Positions 54,010 to 64,000 of a DNA stretch of 64,000 nucleotides are shown here, piece by piece (the stretch's first letter is position 1; the number at the start of each line of letters is the position of its first letter). The notes beneath the pieces were generated by a model that did not search any database, had not been told where the DNA came from, and was given only the letters and a program-made list of their open reading frames with translations. This stretch comes from Doryteuthis pealeii. Lineage: Eukaryota > Mollusca > Cephalopoda > Myopsida > Loliginidae. A program made the position numbers and the translations under genes. Location of the stretch: contig CM042152.1 in NCBI GenBank assembly GCA_023376005.1, forward strand, positions 80,127,195 through 80,191,194. Reading direction: 5' to 3'.

Positions 54010-54855
54010 CAACCAATCCATGAAGAAGATTATCACATGGAAGTAACAATACTTGTTTGGATGAAGGAGCACTTGGCACAAGACACTGTTTCATATCAGC
54101 TTCACCTGTAGAAGCAGCAGGAAGTTATCACCAAAACAGACGAATTTGACAGGGTTCATTAAGAATAAGATTGTATGTTACCGGTTCACTCAGGATCAGA
54201 AGATTTACGATGGATAACTCGAAAGAATTTGAATTCATTATCCTTTCTTCAGGTTTGCAATAGCAAAGTGCTCATTATTTACTCTATCTATTCCTATCAC
54301 GAAACATCGGCTAAGTTCTACGCCATTAATTTTTTTTTTGTCATTTTTTTCTTCTCTCTTGTAGTCAGAAGTAGACAATTTTCGCGCTAAAGGTTTTCTT
54401 GCGGGGCATAAAGGAATCGTCTTGTCTGTAGACTCTTTCAGAAACATTTTGTTATTTGTTATTTTGATTTTTCGGACCGTTGTCCTCATCTTTATTGTGG
54501 TATGTAAAAACAACATTTCGGCCGCTGTATACTCCGACCTTCATTATATACCATCTATAATGTATGGTCCATATATTTTAGACGTCAATTTTTTTAAATC
54601 TAATATTTTTAAAGAATAATGCAATGTAAGTATATCAAAAAGTTTCTGAACTTCCTAAGTGTATGATTTAAAAAAAGAATAATTTTAAAGAATAAATAGA
54701 TAAAAAAATATGATTTTAAAGACAGAAATAAAAACAAACAAACATGATCTACATAAATAAAAAAACATTTGAAGAAAAAAAGAAAGAAAAAAGAAATTTT
54801 CATATATTTAAAAAAAAAACATGATTAAAAAAGTATGATTTAAAAAGAAAACAAA
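54010..54855. other. No gene seen
   Basis: Contains a 'gtcctcatctttattgtgg' module with 'catttcggccgctgtatac' (54478-54540), a relative of 5380-5541. The rest is AT-rich. Confidence 0.45.
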
Positions 54856-54862
54856 AAAACCT

Positions 54863-55064
54863 CCAGGTTCCTGGTTCGGTACCGGCCCTCGCTAACTCAA
54901 CGTATGAGTAGCACAGGAATCGGTGCGGTAAATTGATGACCTTATGGTAGGTGTGGCGCACCGCCTCAGACACTAAAAAAATATCCTTGTCCGGCGCTTG
55001 TGAAAAGGGGATAGACTCCCTCGCTATTTGGTTAATACCGACTTTAAGCCACCCCGACGACTTA
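54863..55064 (+). repeat. S1 SINE, 5' truncated
   Basis: Starts within the tRNA head just before box B (GGTTCGGTACCGG), then 'aacgtatgagtagcacagg' to 'taagccaccccgacgac'. Confidence 0.85.
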
Positions 55065-55201
55065 CATTAAAGGTGTTAAAATATCAAGATTCGTCAAATG
55101 TCTGTCATCTTAGACTGTGCCATTTTGAGTCCGATTTCAACCTAACATTAAAAAATTGTTAGAGTCGTACGTGGAAATTAAAAAAAAAAACTATGTTAGG
55201 A

Positions 55202-55335
55202 GACTCTTGGAAAAGGTATAAATCCAATTATTCACCCTCTAGCTATGGGTAAAATGTAAAGACAGATCTTTAACTTTGCTATGGTTACCGGTTTAGAAGT
55301 TAAACTGAATTTAAACTAAAGGGACTCTTTCATTA
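55202..55335 (+). repeat. S2 SINE fragment
   Basis: 'gactcttggaaaaggtata', 'ccctctagctatgggtaaaa'. Confidence 0.7.
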
Positions 55336-55896
55336 GACAAATTACTTTGAGAGTTTCTCCTTTTAATATTTATTTTATAAAAAATACAAAAATGTGACAA
55401 GGCCTAAAATGGGAAGAAGGAGGCTGGTATTTTCTATCTTAACTTTTAACATAACTATTTTCATTCGTGACCCAATTCATACTACAAATTTCCATTCACC
55501 AATTCAAACTACAATCATCCAAACTTACCGGTCTCTCCATGAGAAACCTACGCCTAATCCCGTATTTACATAGTCGTGAGGGAGGGAGGATGATTTGATT
55601 TCTATATACAATTAAAACGAAAACGAAAAAGAAAACCCCAGTGAAAACAATGTGAGAGAAAAAAAGCTTCTCCTCCTACTACTACTATTGCCCGTAAAAA
55701 TACTTCAATAAATAAAAGATGTTAATATATTCTTGTTTTTGTTAAGACTTGACCAAGAAAATGAATATCAGTCACATGAAGATTGAAGTGCAGGTCATTT
55801 CTTCAATACTTATTTTTCAAAGTCTATTTCATATATCATTTACGAAGTCTTCTATTCTTTCAAATTAATTTCATTTTTTTCTTATTACCCTGTACT

Positions 55897-56072
55897 ATAT
55901 AAGAGTTCATTTCCGTATAAGCATTCAATACAATAACTTGATTAAAAGTACGTTACGAACCTTTTTTTGCCAGACATTCAGTGTATCAAAACAGACTTAC
56001 AATATGGCTGACAGAGTAATGCTAACTACTTCAAGTATTGACCTTGTCAAGAACAGACCAGTTATTGGCTGA
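55897..56072 (+). promoter_or_regulatory. TATA box with downstream short ORF (weak candidate)
   Basis: TATATAAG at 55897-55904 is followed about 100 bp later by an ATG in strong context (AATATGG, 56004) opening a 22-codon frame, MADRVMLTTSSIDLV and so on, to a TGA at 56070. A second ATG in good context at 56192 opens a frame to 56548 (MSSSTFNKSLNDGV...). Neither peptide is recognised; it may be chance. Confidence 0.15.
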
Positions 56073-57087
56073 GTCTCTCTGTCTCTCTCTCTCCCTGTGT
56101 GTGTGTGTGTGTGTGTATCTCTCTCTCTCCATTAAATATAGGAGTTGAACAAAGACATTTGACAGTTGCTAAGGGAGAGAATAGAAGAAACATGTCTTCG
56201 TCGACATTCAACAAGTCACTAAATGATGGAGTGACCTGGTGTTATCTGACACTTCCCAATCCTAAGAAACTCTACCCGAGTTCGATTCCTAAGAATAATG
56301 ACAAGTCAAGACAGTCCGGAGCCAAACAAAATCGGATTCAAATCAGCACAGTTTGTTTATTATTAAGAATTTTTCTTTTTTCATTTTTTTTTCAATCTAT
56401 TTTCGCTGCTTTTCCTAATTTATTGCCGTTTATAGTCAAGGTCACTCAGAGAAAAAATAACAGCAAAAACAAAATAATTTTGTTTGCACAACTCGTTCAA
56501 TTTGGAGAGAAAAAAATCGCATATTTTTATTTTCCTTGTGTTTATTGATTGATTCTAACTGCATATTTGTCTTTTGTTTGTAAATATATTGTTGAATGTT
56601 TCCGACTAAGAATTGAAATTTCAAATATGTATAATTCAAGAAATTGAACAACAAAAATATTGTGTATGACATCTTGGATATCTCCCCTTTTTTTACTATC
56701 TTCTCAAATCAACCTTTTAAGAATAAAATCTTCACAAAGAAAATAGACAATATTTAGACAATATTTATCTCAGACACAAAATAGAATATGAAACGTTTTT
56801 CTTGTGGATTTATGTCCTGTTCCTATTTCTGTATCCATTCATTACTAAAAATGGGTAATTTTCAGGGACGTGAAGTCGGAACACAAAACCTTCGACTTCA
56901 ACTCCTCTATATGTAAGTAATTATAACCTACAAATCTCATAAAACCTATGCATACGCTCCTAACTTGAGTAAACCTATATCATAATTGGTTTATATCATA
57001 ATTGAGAAAGAATTATTATTATGAATTCAACTAGAGTCGGAGTCGGTATAGTTGTACTGACTCCGATTCTAGTGACCCCTTAATTGC

Positions 57088-57250
57088 TTTAGACTGATTC
57101 CACAGCCATGGTCATTTTATGCATAGAGGTTAGGGAATCGCGTTCATATTTACATTTTGCCTAGTTGTTTGAGGATTGTTTTTTCACAATATATTATCGG
57201 ATACAAATAATTTTTAAACATAGATGGAAACCTAACAGGTACTTAGACTT
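57088..57250 (-). repeat. LINE tail joined to L repeat
   Basis: 'tattttatgcatagaggtt'-like sequence ('tcattttatgcatagagg'), then 'acatagatggaaacctaac' and 'aggtacttagacttcagg'. Confidence 0.6.
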
Positions 57251-57254
57251 CAGG

Positions 57255-57368
57255 TCGGGAGGGGGCGGAGGGATGGAGAGAGAGAGGAGGAGAGACGGGG
57301 ATGAGGAGAGAGGGGAGGGGGACGGATGAGGAGGGAGGGGGACGGATGAGGAGGGAGGGGGACGGACA
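57255..57368. repeat. G/A-rich ~22-bp minisatellite
   Basis: Units of 'ggagggggacggatgagg' repeat three to four times, after a GA-rich lead-in. Confidence 0.85.
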
Positions 57369-57727
57369 ACCCCATAACCGGACTTAATAGATGCCCCTCC
57401 CCACTCGCAATACTCTGATGACCCACCAACCTACCAATGTACTGGATAAGTAGAGTATCTCAAAGGCTAAAATATAAGTACAATAAATTAGCTTATATTC
57501 GCCGCATCTCCAAACTATAAAATTAGACCAATTTAGCGAATGACCTGAAAATCTTTTCTTCGCGATGCAAAGTCTTAATTTATTAATTGGCCAAATAAGA
57601 ATTTGTTCACACCTTGGAAATATGACGAGAGGGAAATAAATCAATAGATATTTATAAAGAGACGAAGTCAAAATGTAATACGAACTGTTGTATGACATAA
57701 TTAAGAAGAAGAGGTAGATAGGAGATG

Positions 57728-57775
57728 CTCCGAAAGTAATGCCTCCAATTCGTTTCCATGGAAACTAAAACGGAC
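57728..57775 (+). repeat. Possible mariner-type terminal repeat
   Basis: 'gatgctccgaaagtaatgcc' followed by tccaa resembles termini of some mariner-like elements. No partner end or transposase was seen nearby, so this is tentative. Confidence 0.3.
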
Positions 57776-57788
57776 ACAAGGACAGGCG

Positions 57789-58347
57789 GGTCAAAGTTTA
57801 AGTACGGGACATGTATACCGAAAAGGGAATGATGTGGGTCCCTTAAGGAAAAATTGTGATATTGCAAAAAGTTCCTGGTACCTATAAATGGGGGGGGGGC
57901 ATTCCTAAAATGAGGTAACTAAGCGAGTACACGGTACTATTAGTGTTTTTTTTTGTTTTTTTTGTTTTTTGTAATTTAACCATTGTAGTCCTTTTAAACA
58001 ATAAACAATAGAATTATTCTGATTAATTATTCTAACTCCGATACTATCTTAGATTTTTCATATGTCACAAGTGAATGGTCTGTCCATCTTTATTAAATTC
58101 TATGACTTGATTAGTTAAGTTAAAAGGAAAAAAATGACATGATGATATGCATTAAAAAATTGAAATAATTTATTATAAGTTATTTTGATTTATCACCTAG
58201 ATATATAAATAATTTTTTATTGTATTTACATCTAGATAATGAATGTTATAGTTAAGTTATTGGTACCAGGTACTTTTTACAATATCATTATTTCTTAAAG
58301 ACCCTCCCCTTTTTGGCATACATGTCTGGTACCTAAACTTTGATACC
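57789..58347. mobile_element. ~560-bp element with ~90-bp inverted ends
   Basis: The left arm 57789-57884 ('gtcaaagtttaagtacgg', 'acatgtataccgaaaaggg', 'gttcctggtacc') is the reverse complement of 58259-58347 ('ggtaccaggtactttttac', 'ttggcatacatgtctgg', 'cctaaactttgatacc'), with mismatches. The interior is AT-rich and non-coding. A MITE-like element; no clear target duplication. Confidence 0.7.
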
Positions 58348-58535
58348 CCCCCCCGAAAGGGAGCACAATAATGCTGTTAAAGTTTTCACCTACAAATCAC
58401 TATTTGGCACTTGCCCTAAATAGCGGAGAAAAATGAAAATTCTTTATTGTTTGATTTAAAGTTAATTCCCAAAAATTTGGCCTTCTGTCACAAGTCGACA
58501 CATTAGTGATGCTCTATCCAATATGCTCCCCCGTA

Positions 58536-58540
<5 letters not shown>

Positions 58541-58577
<37 letters not shown>
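58541..58577. repeat. (TA)n microsatellite
   Basis: TA tract. Confidence 0.95.
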
Positions 58578-58580
<3 letters not shown>

Positions 58581-58696
58581 GGGGGTCCTGAGCACCTCAC
58601 GTGAATTGTTCTCAATTAGTTTTTACCTAAGGTCATTGTCAGTAGAAAGAAATTGATTTTAGAAAAGTTTTCTAAGTGTTTGACAAAAAAACTCTC

Positions 58697-58698
<2 letters not shown>

Positions 58699-58733
<35 letters not shown>
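58699..58733. repeat. (TA)n microsatellite
   Basis: TA tract. Confidence 0.95.
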
Positions 58734-58737
<4 letters not shown>

Positions 58738-59054
58738 TCCAACCACCAAAAAATATTATGTATCGACCATCGATATCTCTTTAGTGGTTTGGAAGGGAAA
58801 GAATAGAGAAATATGGCCGATGGCTGAAATTTAAATGAAGACAATTTTTAAATGTAACCACTCATTTTAAGTAAAAAAAAAAAAAAATGAAGCAAATGAC
58901 TAAAACTTATCTGGATGGTGAATGTAAATATTAGATTCCAAGAAAAAAAATTGCATATTATCGTAAGAATTTCATCAGTGAATGATTCGGGACTTAACAA
59001 GTGACTCGCAAAATCTTATCTTTTTTTTTAACTATAGATAATCCTTTATGTTGA

Positions 59055-59190
59055 TCATACAGTCGTAGTGTAATGGTTACCAAGCTTGCCTCACAAATCA
59101 ATTACTAATGAGTTCGATCCTCACCGAGTGGCCCGTACTTGTTATCTGGAGCCAAATCTAATTTATACTTAGCAAATCACTTATTTCACC
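59055..59190 (+). repeat. S3 tRNA-derived SINE
   Basis: 'agtcgtagtgtaatggttac' (box A) and GAGTTCGATCCTCACC (box B), then 'gcccgtacttgttatctgg' and 'agcaaatcacttatttc'. The best S3 head in the window. Confidence 0.85.
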
Positions 59191-59279
59191 GAGCCTTGTC
59201 ATAAAAGGTTTCTCTAGGTCTACAAGAAAACATTTTCCTTTTTCGATCCTTATTTTCTCAGGCGTCGTTCTATCTTAAA

Positions 59280-59478
59280 ACAAAGTTGGTGGTGTGGCTT
59301 ATTGTCCAGAGAAATTCTTTTTGCCGATGTGGAGCACCACACCTACCGTCATTTTCCAGATAACACTTTACCGCACAGATCAGATCACCCAAGCTGTGCT
59401 AGTTGAGTTGGCGAGGACCGGTATCGAACCAGGAACCTTGTGATTCCTAGCCGCGTGCTCTTACTGACTGAGCTAAAC
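59280..59478 (-). repeat. S1 SINE with internal deletion
   Basis: Tail 'caaagttggtggtgtggc', body shortened ('tttgccgatgtggagcacc'), head 'gaccggtatcgaaccagg' to 'ctgactgagctaaac'. Confidence 0.8.
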
Positions 59479-59619
59479 ATTAATGTATCTCTTAAAAATC
59501 ATCGAGGCTAAATTTCCGTTCTAACAACGATCCATGATAATATTGGTTGCTTTTATTTAGCAAGGATTTTAATTGCCATTCTGTAGTTATCTACGTTATT
59601 TCGAGAATTTAGATCCTCT

Positions 59620-59750
59620 AAAGTGATGAGATGATGGTAGGTGTGGCACTTCACCTCAGACGCTAAAACCACTCCCCTCGTTCTAGCGCTAGTGAAAAGG
59701 GGATAGACTACCTGTCTGGCTGATACAGACTTTAGACCACCACGACGATT
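59620..59750 (+). repeat. S1 SINE, body and tail only
   Basis: 'gatgagatgatggtaggtg' to 'gaccaccacgacgattt'. Confidence 0.75.
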
Positions 59751-59872
59751 TAGCTGTATCTTTAATCTTTACAGATCACTGCCGTCCCTCACAATCCTAT
59801 AACCCCCACCACCAGAACCTTTCCTCTCAAGTGACTCATCAAACCCGCTGCAGATCCACAAAGTTTGATGCA

Positions 59873-59910
59873 AATATGACATAGGAAGGGCGTCCTTCCT
59901 ATGTCATATT
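59873..59910. repeat. Perfect 17-bp hairpin
   Basis: AATATGACATAGGAAGG is mirrored exactly by CCTTCCTATGTCATATT around the loop GCGT. Confidence 0.9.
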
Positions 59911-60035
59911 AAAGTTAAAATAGCGTCCAATATTATGCAAACCCCGATATAATTATCATTCATTTACAGATTAGAGATTAAAGCATTAAACCTTTAGAAT
60001 CCGAACGGGTGGTATTTGTGACGTCACTTAAAAGT

Positions 60036-60166
60036 AGATATTTACCCAACCCGTTCACCACGGGTAGGATGTGACACAAGGTCGCAAGTCTAGGGCATCT
60101 AGCGTGGGTCGAACTCGCAATTCAGTAGTAATGGATTTGAGAGACTAGCTTGCTAACCAATTTCTA
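60036..60166 (-). repeat. S3 tRNA-derived SINE
   Basis: Tail 'tttacccaacccgttcacc', 'gtaggatgtgacacaaggtc', head 'gtgggtcgaactcgcaatt' (antisense box B) to 'cttgctaaccaattt'. Confidence 0.8.
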
Positions 60167-60182
60167 CATAGTAACTGTCTAG

Positions 60183-60657
60183 TAGGGTAGAGCGATTTTG
60201 AAACTGTAACGTCTCCCATGTTGTGAAAGTTGCAAATTAACGTAAACAATTACCACACAAAATATTTTTCTACAAAACTTTGCCTTCATTTGAGGAAATA
60301 GATTTCAATCTTTCAAAATGTTATCCCTACTACATCTTAATTAAGCATATCGGAGATGTCGGTGATGATGGGGGGATATTGTCAGTTATAAAAATATATT
60401 GTTAGTTATAAAATCTTATTTATTTCATTTCTGTTTTAAATATTTAAATTGCTAAATTTTCTAACCAATTTTTGGGCCAAATCTTTCAAAAACGATGATT
60501 TTAGTGTATTTTAACTGGCGATCTTTGATGCTATTTCCTAAAAATGGCACAAGTAAGCGATCTAGTTTTTGCTATCAGTATTTATTATACCAACACACAA
60601 CTTTCGCTGTTTGAGAGAATTTGATATTTTAACAAAGTGAAAAATCAACCTACCCTA
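60183..60657 (+). mobile_element. hAT-type MITE, full length (copy 3)
   Basis: 475 bp, TAGGGTAGAGCGATTTTG...ATCAACCTACCCTA, with an exact 8-bp duplication CTGTCTAG (60175-60182 and 60658-60665). It lies immediately beside the head end of an S3 SINE. Confidence 0.93.
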
Positions 60658-60884
60658 CTGTCTAGCCACAATGCAGTCAATTAACTGTTAAATTGCAACA
60701 TTTTACATTTCAGGGGGGGGGGCTTCTAAGAGTTAAGGGTATTGTTTTATTTCTAGGTCTACTATGATGTCCCTTATCGTAGTTAGATACAGATTTACAT
60801 ACAATAAGAATGTTGGTAATGTACAGACATATGTAGTGACTAATTACAAACTATATTCACCTTGACTTAATGTCAGCGGGGCTT

Positions 60885-61215
60885 AGAATAGCCAAACAGC
60901 ATCCCCCTGCAAAGGGACAATACCCAGCCAATAAAGTGGTGTTCTTGAAGTATATCTGACGTTGAGGCTCCCGTTCTGGAGGAGTGTGAAGAACTCTTTC
61001 ATTGCCATTACTTCCAGGTCCACTCTACCCTGGAGTGATAGTATTTGTTAGTATAATTTCTATTAGGTCAAATAGATTTGTTTAAAAATTAGTCTTATTT
61101 GGTAGGACAGTGTGCCAAAAAACAACAAAAAACTACACAAATGACGTACTATTTCCATAACATCTCAGCATAAAATAACCCTAGATGGGTTGACATCCGT
61201 TAAAAATCAATTATT
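60885..61215 (+). repeat. L repeat
   Basis: 'ggggcttagaatagcc', 'tccaggtccactctaccc', 'gatagtatttgttagtat' and tail 'aataaccctagatgggttg'. Confidence 0.7.
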
Positions 61216-61735
61216 GACTAAATGAATGCATGCAAAATGATTATATTAGAGAAGCAGTTATACAACAAATAACAGTACTTTCTTTTTGAAACCGTGATAT
61301 AAGATTATTTCCTAAGAAATACCAATCTGGAGAGGAAGGCTTAAAAAAATATATATATGGAAAAACTGTCCTATTAATATAACGACACAAAAAGGAAACT
61401 ACATTTACACTTAACATTTTTCATTTTGTCCCTCACAAAAACATTCCTTAACAGTATCCTGATGATGGTATAATACCGAAATATTGACACATAAAATTGT
61501 TTCCCCTGATCGTAATATCCTGTGTTTGTTATATTTTTGAAAATATCTTCATCTCATTTTTTTTTATTAAAAGAAAAATAAAATAAAACAAACCTCGTCG
61601 GCTTCATCTGTTGGTAAAGATTTCTTCAAAAGAGATTTTCTATGAAATTTTCCTGGTTGCATTTAGCTAAAGCAAATACCAATTTTAAGATTGGTTGTTT
61701 TAGTGGTGGGGTTTATGTGGGGTTTCTTCGTTTGA
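61215..61735. other. No gene seen
   Basis: 'cctgatgatggtataatacc' followed by gaaatattg at 61458-61487 is another CTGATGA...stem...GAAA string. Otherwise AT-rich. Confidence 0.45.
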
Positions 61736-62045
61736 CTTATCTGTTGTTTTTCGGGGGAGGGGGTGTCAATAAAATTCCCGAGGGAGGACGTTTTTCGAAC
61801 AGAAGTATATCAATTGCAAAGAATGACGATGACAAAAAGATCCAAAAGAAACGATTTTTTTGTGTGTGTGGTGGAGTTTATGGCTTGGTTTGTTTTTGCT
61901 TTTTTTTCGGGGGGGGGGGTCTTTTTTTTGGGGGGGGGGTTGCAATAAAATTCCTGAGGGAGGATGTTTTACGAACAGAAGTATATCAAGCGCAAAGAAG
62001 TGACCAAGTGACCAAACCAAAAAAGAAACAAATCCTTTGGTGCTT
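61735..62045. repeat. Imperfect tandem duplication, ~175-bp period
   Basis: 'aataaaattcccgagggagg' with 'acgaacagaagtatatcaa'-like sequence occurs at about 61768-61826 and again at about 61942-61990. G-runs precede both copies. Confidence 0.75.
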
Positions 62046-62049
62046 GAAT

Positions 62050-62800
62050 TAAATTTTTGTCTCCCCCCTTTTATATTCACAGCTTCTTTGATTAATAAAT
62101 GTGGATGATTCGAGACTATGAAAATATGTGCCAAATATAGCTCGACATTAATATATATTTTCTTCTTGGTTTTAAGTTTAAAGAATTCTTTATTCTTAAT
62201 TTTTTTTTTTTTTTCAAAATTCTTTTCCTGTTATTCGGAATAATTTTCTTTCTGTTTTTGGAAAAATCCTTTTTGGAAAAATCCTCCTATAGAAGAGAAA
62301 GAAATGAAGATATGTACATAACTGGATGAGCTTTTAAAACTTTGTAATTATTCCTCGTTAGTTGATTGCAGAAAGAGAAGAAAAAATGTTCACAGATCAC
62401 ATGACACTATTTTAGCCTCTTACTTGTCTTCAGGTCAAAAAAGATTTGTTAAACAAACGGGCCGGAAGTCTTCACACACAGCAGCTAACCTGGAACGATC
62501 TATTTGTACGAGGGGGTGGTAGGAAGAAAAGTTTGGTGGTGGGGGTTGGAGAGGACCAATGAGAGTCGGAGAACAGAATCCTTATTAATGAGGTAAGAGA
62601 CGGAGGAGAGAGAGAAGGAGAGACTGTTAAGGCAGATCTATTTACCAACAGTGATGCATCGGGCTCCAAGTTATTTTCAATTTTGTTTCTGGGATGAGAA
62701 CAGGAAAATTAAATATTTACACCTCGTGGATATCATAGATTCCATAAACGCAGTCGGTGGGTGGCCCCGGTTGTTGTTATTTATAAAACTTTTTTTAATC
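62050..62800. other. No gene seen
   Basis: 62460-62640 is less AT-rich, with a CCAAT box (62555-62559) and a donor-like GAG|GTAAGA (62592 onward). No coding frame recognised. Confidence 0.4.
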
Positions 62801-62807
62801 AGGCATA

Positions 62808-62925
62808 ACAGGCCTCGAGTTGCTTACAGTTACTAAGTGGTCACCCATCTAAGTATTGTACAGGATCATTGCTGCTTAACTTCAGTCATATTGGCGGGCA
62901 CTGGTGCTTTCATTGTGACTAGACT
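62808..62925 (-). repeat. 5S-rRNA-derived SINE
   Basis: The minus strand has CTGAAGTTAAGCAGCAATGA and TACTTAGATGGGTGACCAC, the closest 5S box A and box C matches in the window. Confidence 0.85.
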
Positions 62926-62999
62926 GTCATCGATTGAATTTAGCACGAAGCTGAAAGTGTCCCCAAGGGAGGATCGAACTTACTCCTCAGTAGCAACTG

Positions 63000-63080
63000 A
63001 TCTGCTAAGTGGTCACCCATTTAGATAGTGAACCGGATCATTGCTACTTAACTTCATCAGACATGAACCGATGTATTTAG
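63000..63080 (-). repeat. 5S-rRNA-derived SINE, second minus copy
   Basis: 'agtggtcacccatttagat' and 'cattgctacttaacttcat' are the antisense of boxes C and A. Confidence 0.75.
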
Positions 63081-63149
63081 TGTGACTTGACCATAAATCA
63101 GTAATTTACTAAGCTTAGTAGGTGGGGGTAACCCGTGGTGTGTGGGTGG

Positions 63150-63375
63150 GGGAGGTAACCCGTGGTGTAATGACTAATGTGCTAGACTGCGACATTGTAG
63201 TAAGCTAGTTCGAACTCCAATCGCGCTGTTACGTTCATTTTCGGACTAATACCATTGAGAAAGGTTCTTATCCCCAACAATAAGTTAAATAGTACCACTA
63301 ATGTTTTCCACAAGGATGGCTTGGGCATTAAATAACCTACGAAGATTGATGTGTCATTAAACAAAGAAATCAAAC
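63150..63375 (+). repeat. S4 tRNA-derived SINE
   Basis: 'cccgtggtgtaatgactaat' (box A), 'tagttcgaactccaatcgc' (box B), body 'ggactaataccattgag', tail 'ggcattaaataacctacg' then 'aagattgatgtgtcatta', a variant of the shared LINE tail. Confidence 0.85.
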
Positions 63376-63519
63376 CAAACCAAAAAAAAAAACTTATTTT
63401 AGGACGAAGCCAGAAGTATAGGGCACCCAGTGAGAACCGAATTCATTAATCATTACACTACGCGAAGGGTATAAGGGGGGCTGTTGGTGTTTGGTTGGTT
63501 AGATTTTAGGACATGTCAG

Positions 63520-63812
63520 CGGTGACTGAGGGTCTTCATGTCCTGGGTATGACGTTAAACTCTATCTGATAGTGAGGTTCCAGTTCTGGAGGTCTGAGGA
63601 ATGTGAAGCATCCCTTCATCACCATTGCTCCCAGGTCCACTCTGACCCGGAGTGGTAGTACCTGTTAGAGTCCCATCTATGAGTTAAATAAAAAAAAATG
63701 AGTTTGGAACAATGAGTTTTAAAAAATTGAGTACCTATGAAGAAGGAATAAACCAAACGTCTTTGACATAAAATGATCGAATGGGTTGACATGCCGTAAA
63801 ACCCAAATAACT
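63520..63812 (+). repeat. L repeat, 3' part with tail
   Basis: 'ctctatctgatagtgagg', 'cccaggtccactctgaccc', 'gtggtagtacctgttagag' and tail 'gggttgacatgccgtaaaac'. Confidence 0.8.
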
Positions 63813-63881
63813 AAACAACCAACTAAAGAGAAAGAAAAGTCGATGTATAGAAAATATATCTTGCTTATTCGTCCGCCTCGT

Positions 63882-64000
63882 TGGCTGGAGCTTAGAATAC
63901 ACCGATCCCATCCTCTACAGAGGGATAATGCCCCCAACCCCAAAAAGAAGGGGTTTTGGGGGGATTAAACTACATCTTATGGCGAGGTTTAAGTTCTGGA
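63882..64000 (+). repeat. L repeat running off the window
   Basis: 'ggagcttagaatacaccg', 'cctctacagagggataatgc' and 'ggcgaggtttaagttctgg'. Cut by the window end. Confidence 0.65.

Noticed and set aside
56099..56548. 149-residue plus-strand frame
   Set aside because: The first part is a (TG)n/(TC)n translation and the last part is T-rich low complexity. Only about 50 residues in the middle look ordinary, with no recognised domain or splice support. Kept only as a weak note under the TATA candidate.
61642..62052. 136-residue plus-strand frame across G-runs
   Set aside because: It spans an imperfect tandem duplication and poly-G/poly-T runs; the repeated peptide follows from the duplication.
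62808..62925. Apparent 5S rRNA gene
   Set aside because: Only the internal-promoter region resembles 5S; the 5' part and terminator do not, and several diverged copies share a SINE-like tail.

Overview
This window looks like repeat-rich, AT-rich, non-coding nuclear DNA from an animal. I infer a marine invertebrate, possibly a mollusc or another lophotrochozoan, but nothing in the sequence fixes the species. The grounds are several SINE families (tRNA-headed and 5S-rRNA-headed), LINE reverse-transcriptase 3' ends, a mariner relic, Helitron-like and MITE families with clear target-site duplications, many long (TA)n, (TG)n and (GA)n tracts, and the absence of any operon-like or dense coding structure. 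I found no complete protein-coding gene, rRNA gene, functional tRNA gene or CRISPR array. Most open frames are microsatellite or polypyrimidine artefacts. The best non-repeat coding candidate is a 31-codon acidic first exon at 29281-29373 (minus) that ends in a good splice donor.

Layout. 0-15 kb: tRNA-SINEs (S1, S2), short MITEs with 8-bp or TTAA target duplications, a full hAT-type MITE (3645-4128), partial Helitron units (6515-6890), the long 'L' repeat that carries a LINE-like 3' tail (7140-8725), a structurally complete Helitron-like element (12789-13253), and a piggyBac-like MITE nested in a SINE (14277-14478). 15-29 kb: a foldback element, LINE reverse-transcriptase C-terminal fragments (16176-16367, 23350-23618), a (TG)n block, a second Helitron-like copy, and a cluster of inverted repeats (26.5-29.1 kb). 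29.5-31.7 kb: pyrimidine-rich low complexity. 32-35.4 kb: a 435-bp foldback MITE, a polypurine tract, and a 40-bp-unit satellite (33963-35354). 36-45 kb: a perfect 97-bp-arm palindrome, a deleted mariner (36956-37514), a second hAT MITE, more SINEs, and a SINE plus (GA)n plus 122-bp module. 47.4-51.5 kb: a degenerate polypurine minisatellite present twice on either side of a 100-N gap, which may be an assembly artefact. 52-64 kb: the inverted partner of the 122-bp module, 5S-derived SINEs, a third hAT MITE, S3 and S4 SINEs, and L repeats running off the end.

How the parts relate. The only system visible is a community of mobile elements. A LINE 3' tail of about 45 bp ('ggttgatatgccgt...') recurs at the ends of a LINE fragment, of 5S-headed SINEs, of the S4 SINE and of the L repeat, as expected where SINEs use a LINE's machinery. 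Several MITE families with different TIRs and target duplications (8 bp, TTAA, TA) imply hAT, possibly Merlin, piggyBac and mariner transposases elsewhere in the genome. The least explained items are the palindromes bearing CTGANGA...GAAA hammerhead-like strings, and the 122-bp element that is identical in two places although the adjoining SINE bodies have diverged.
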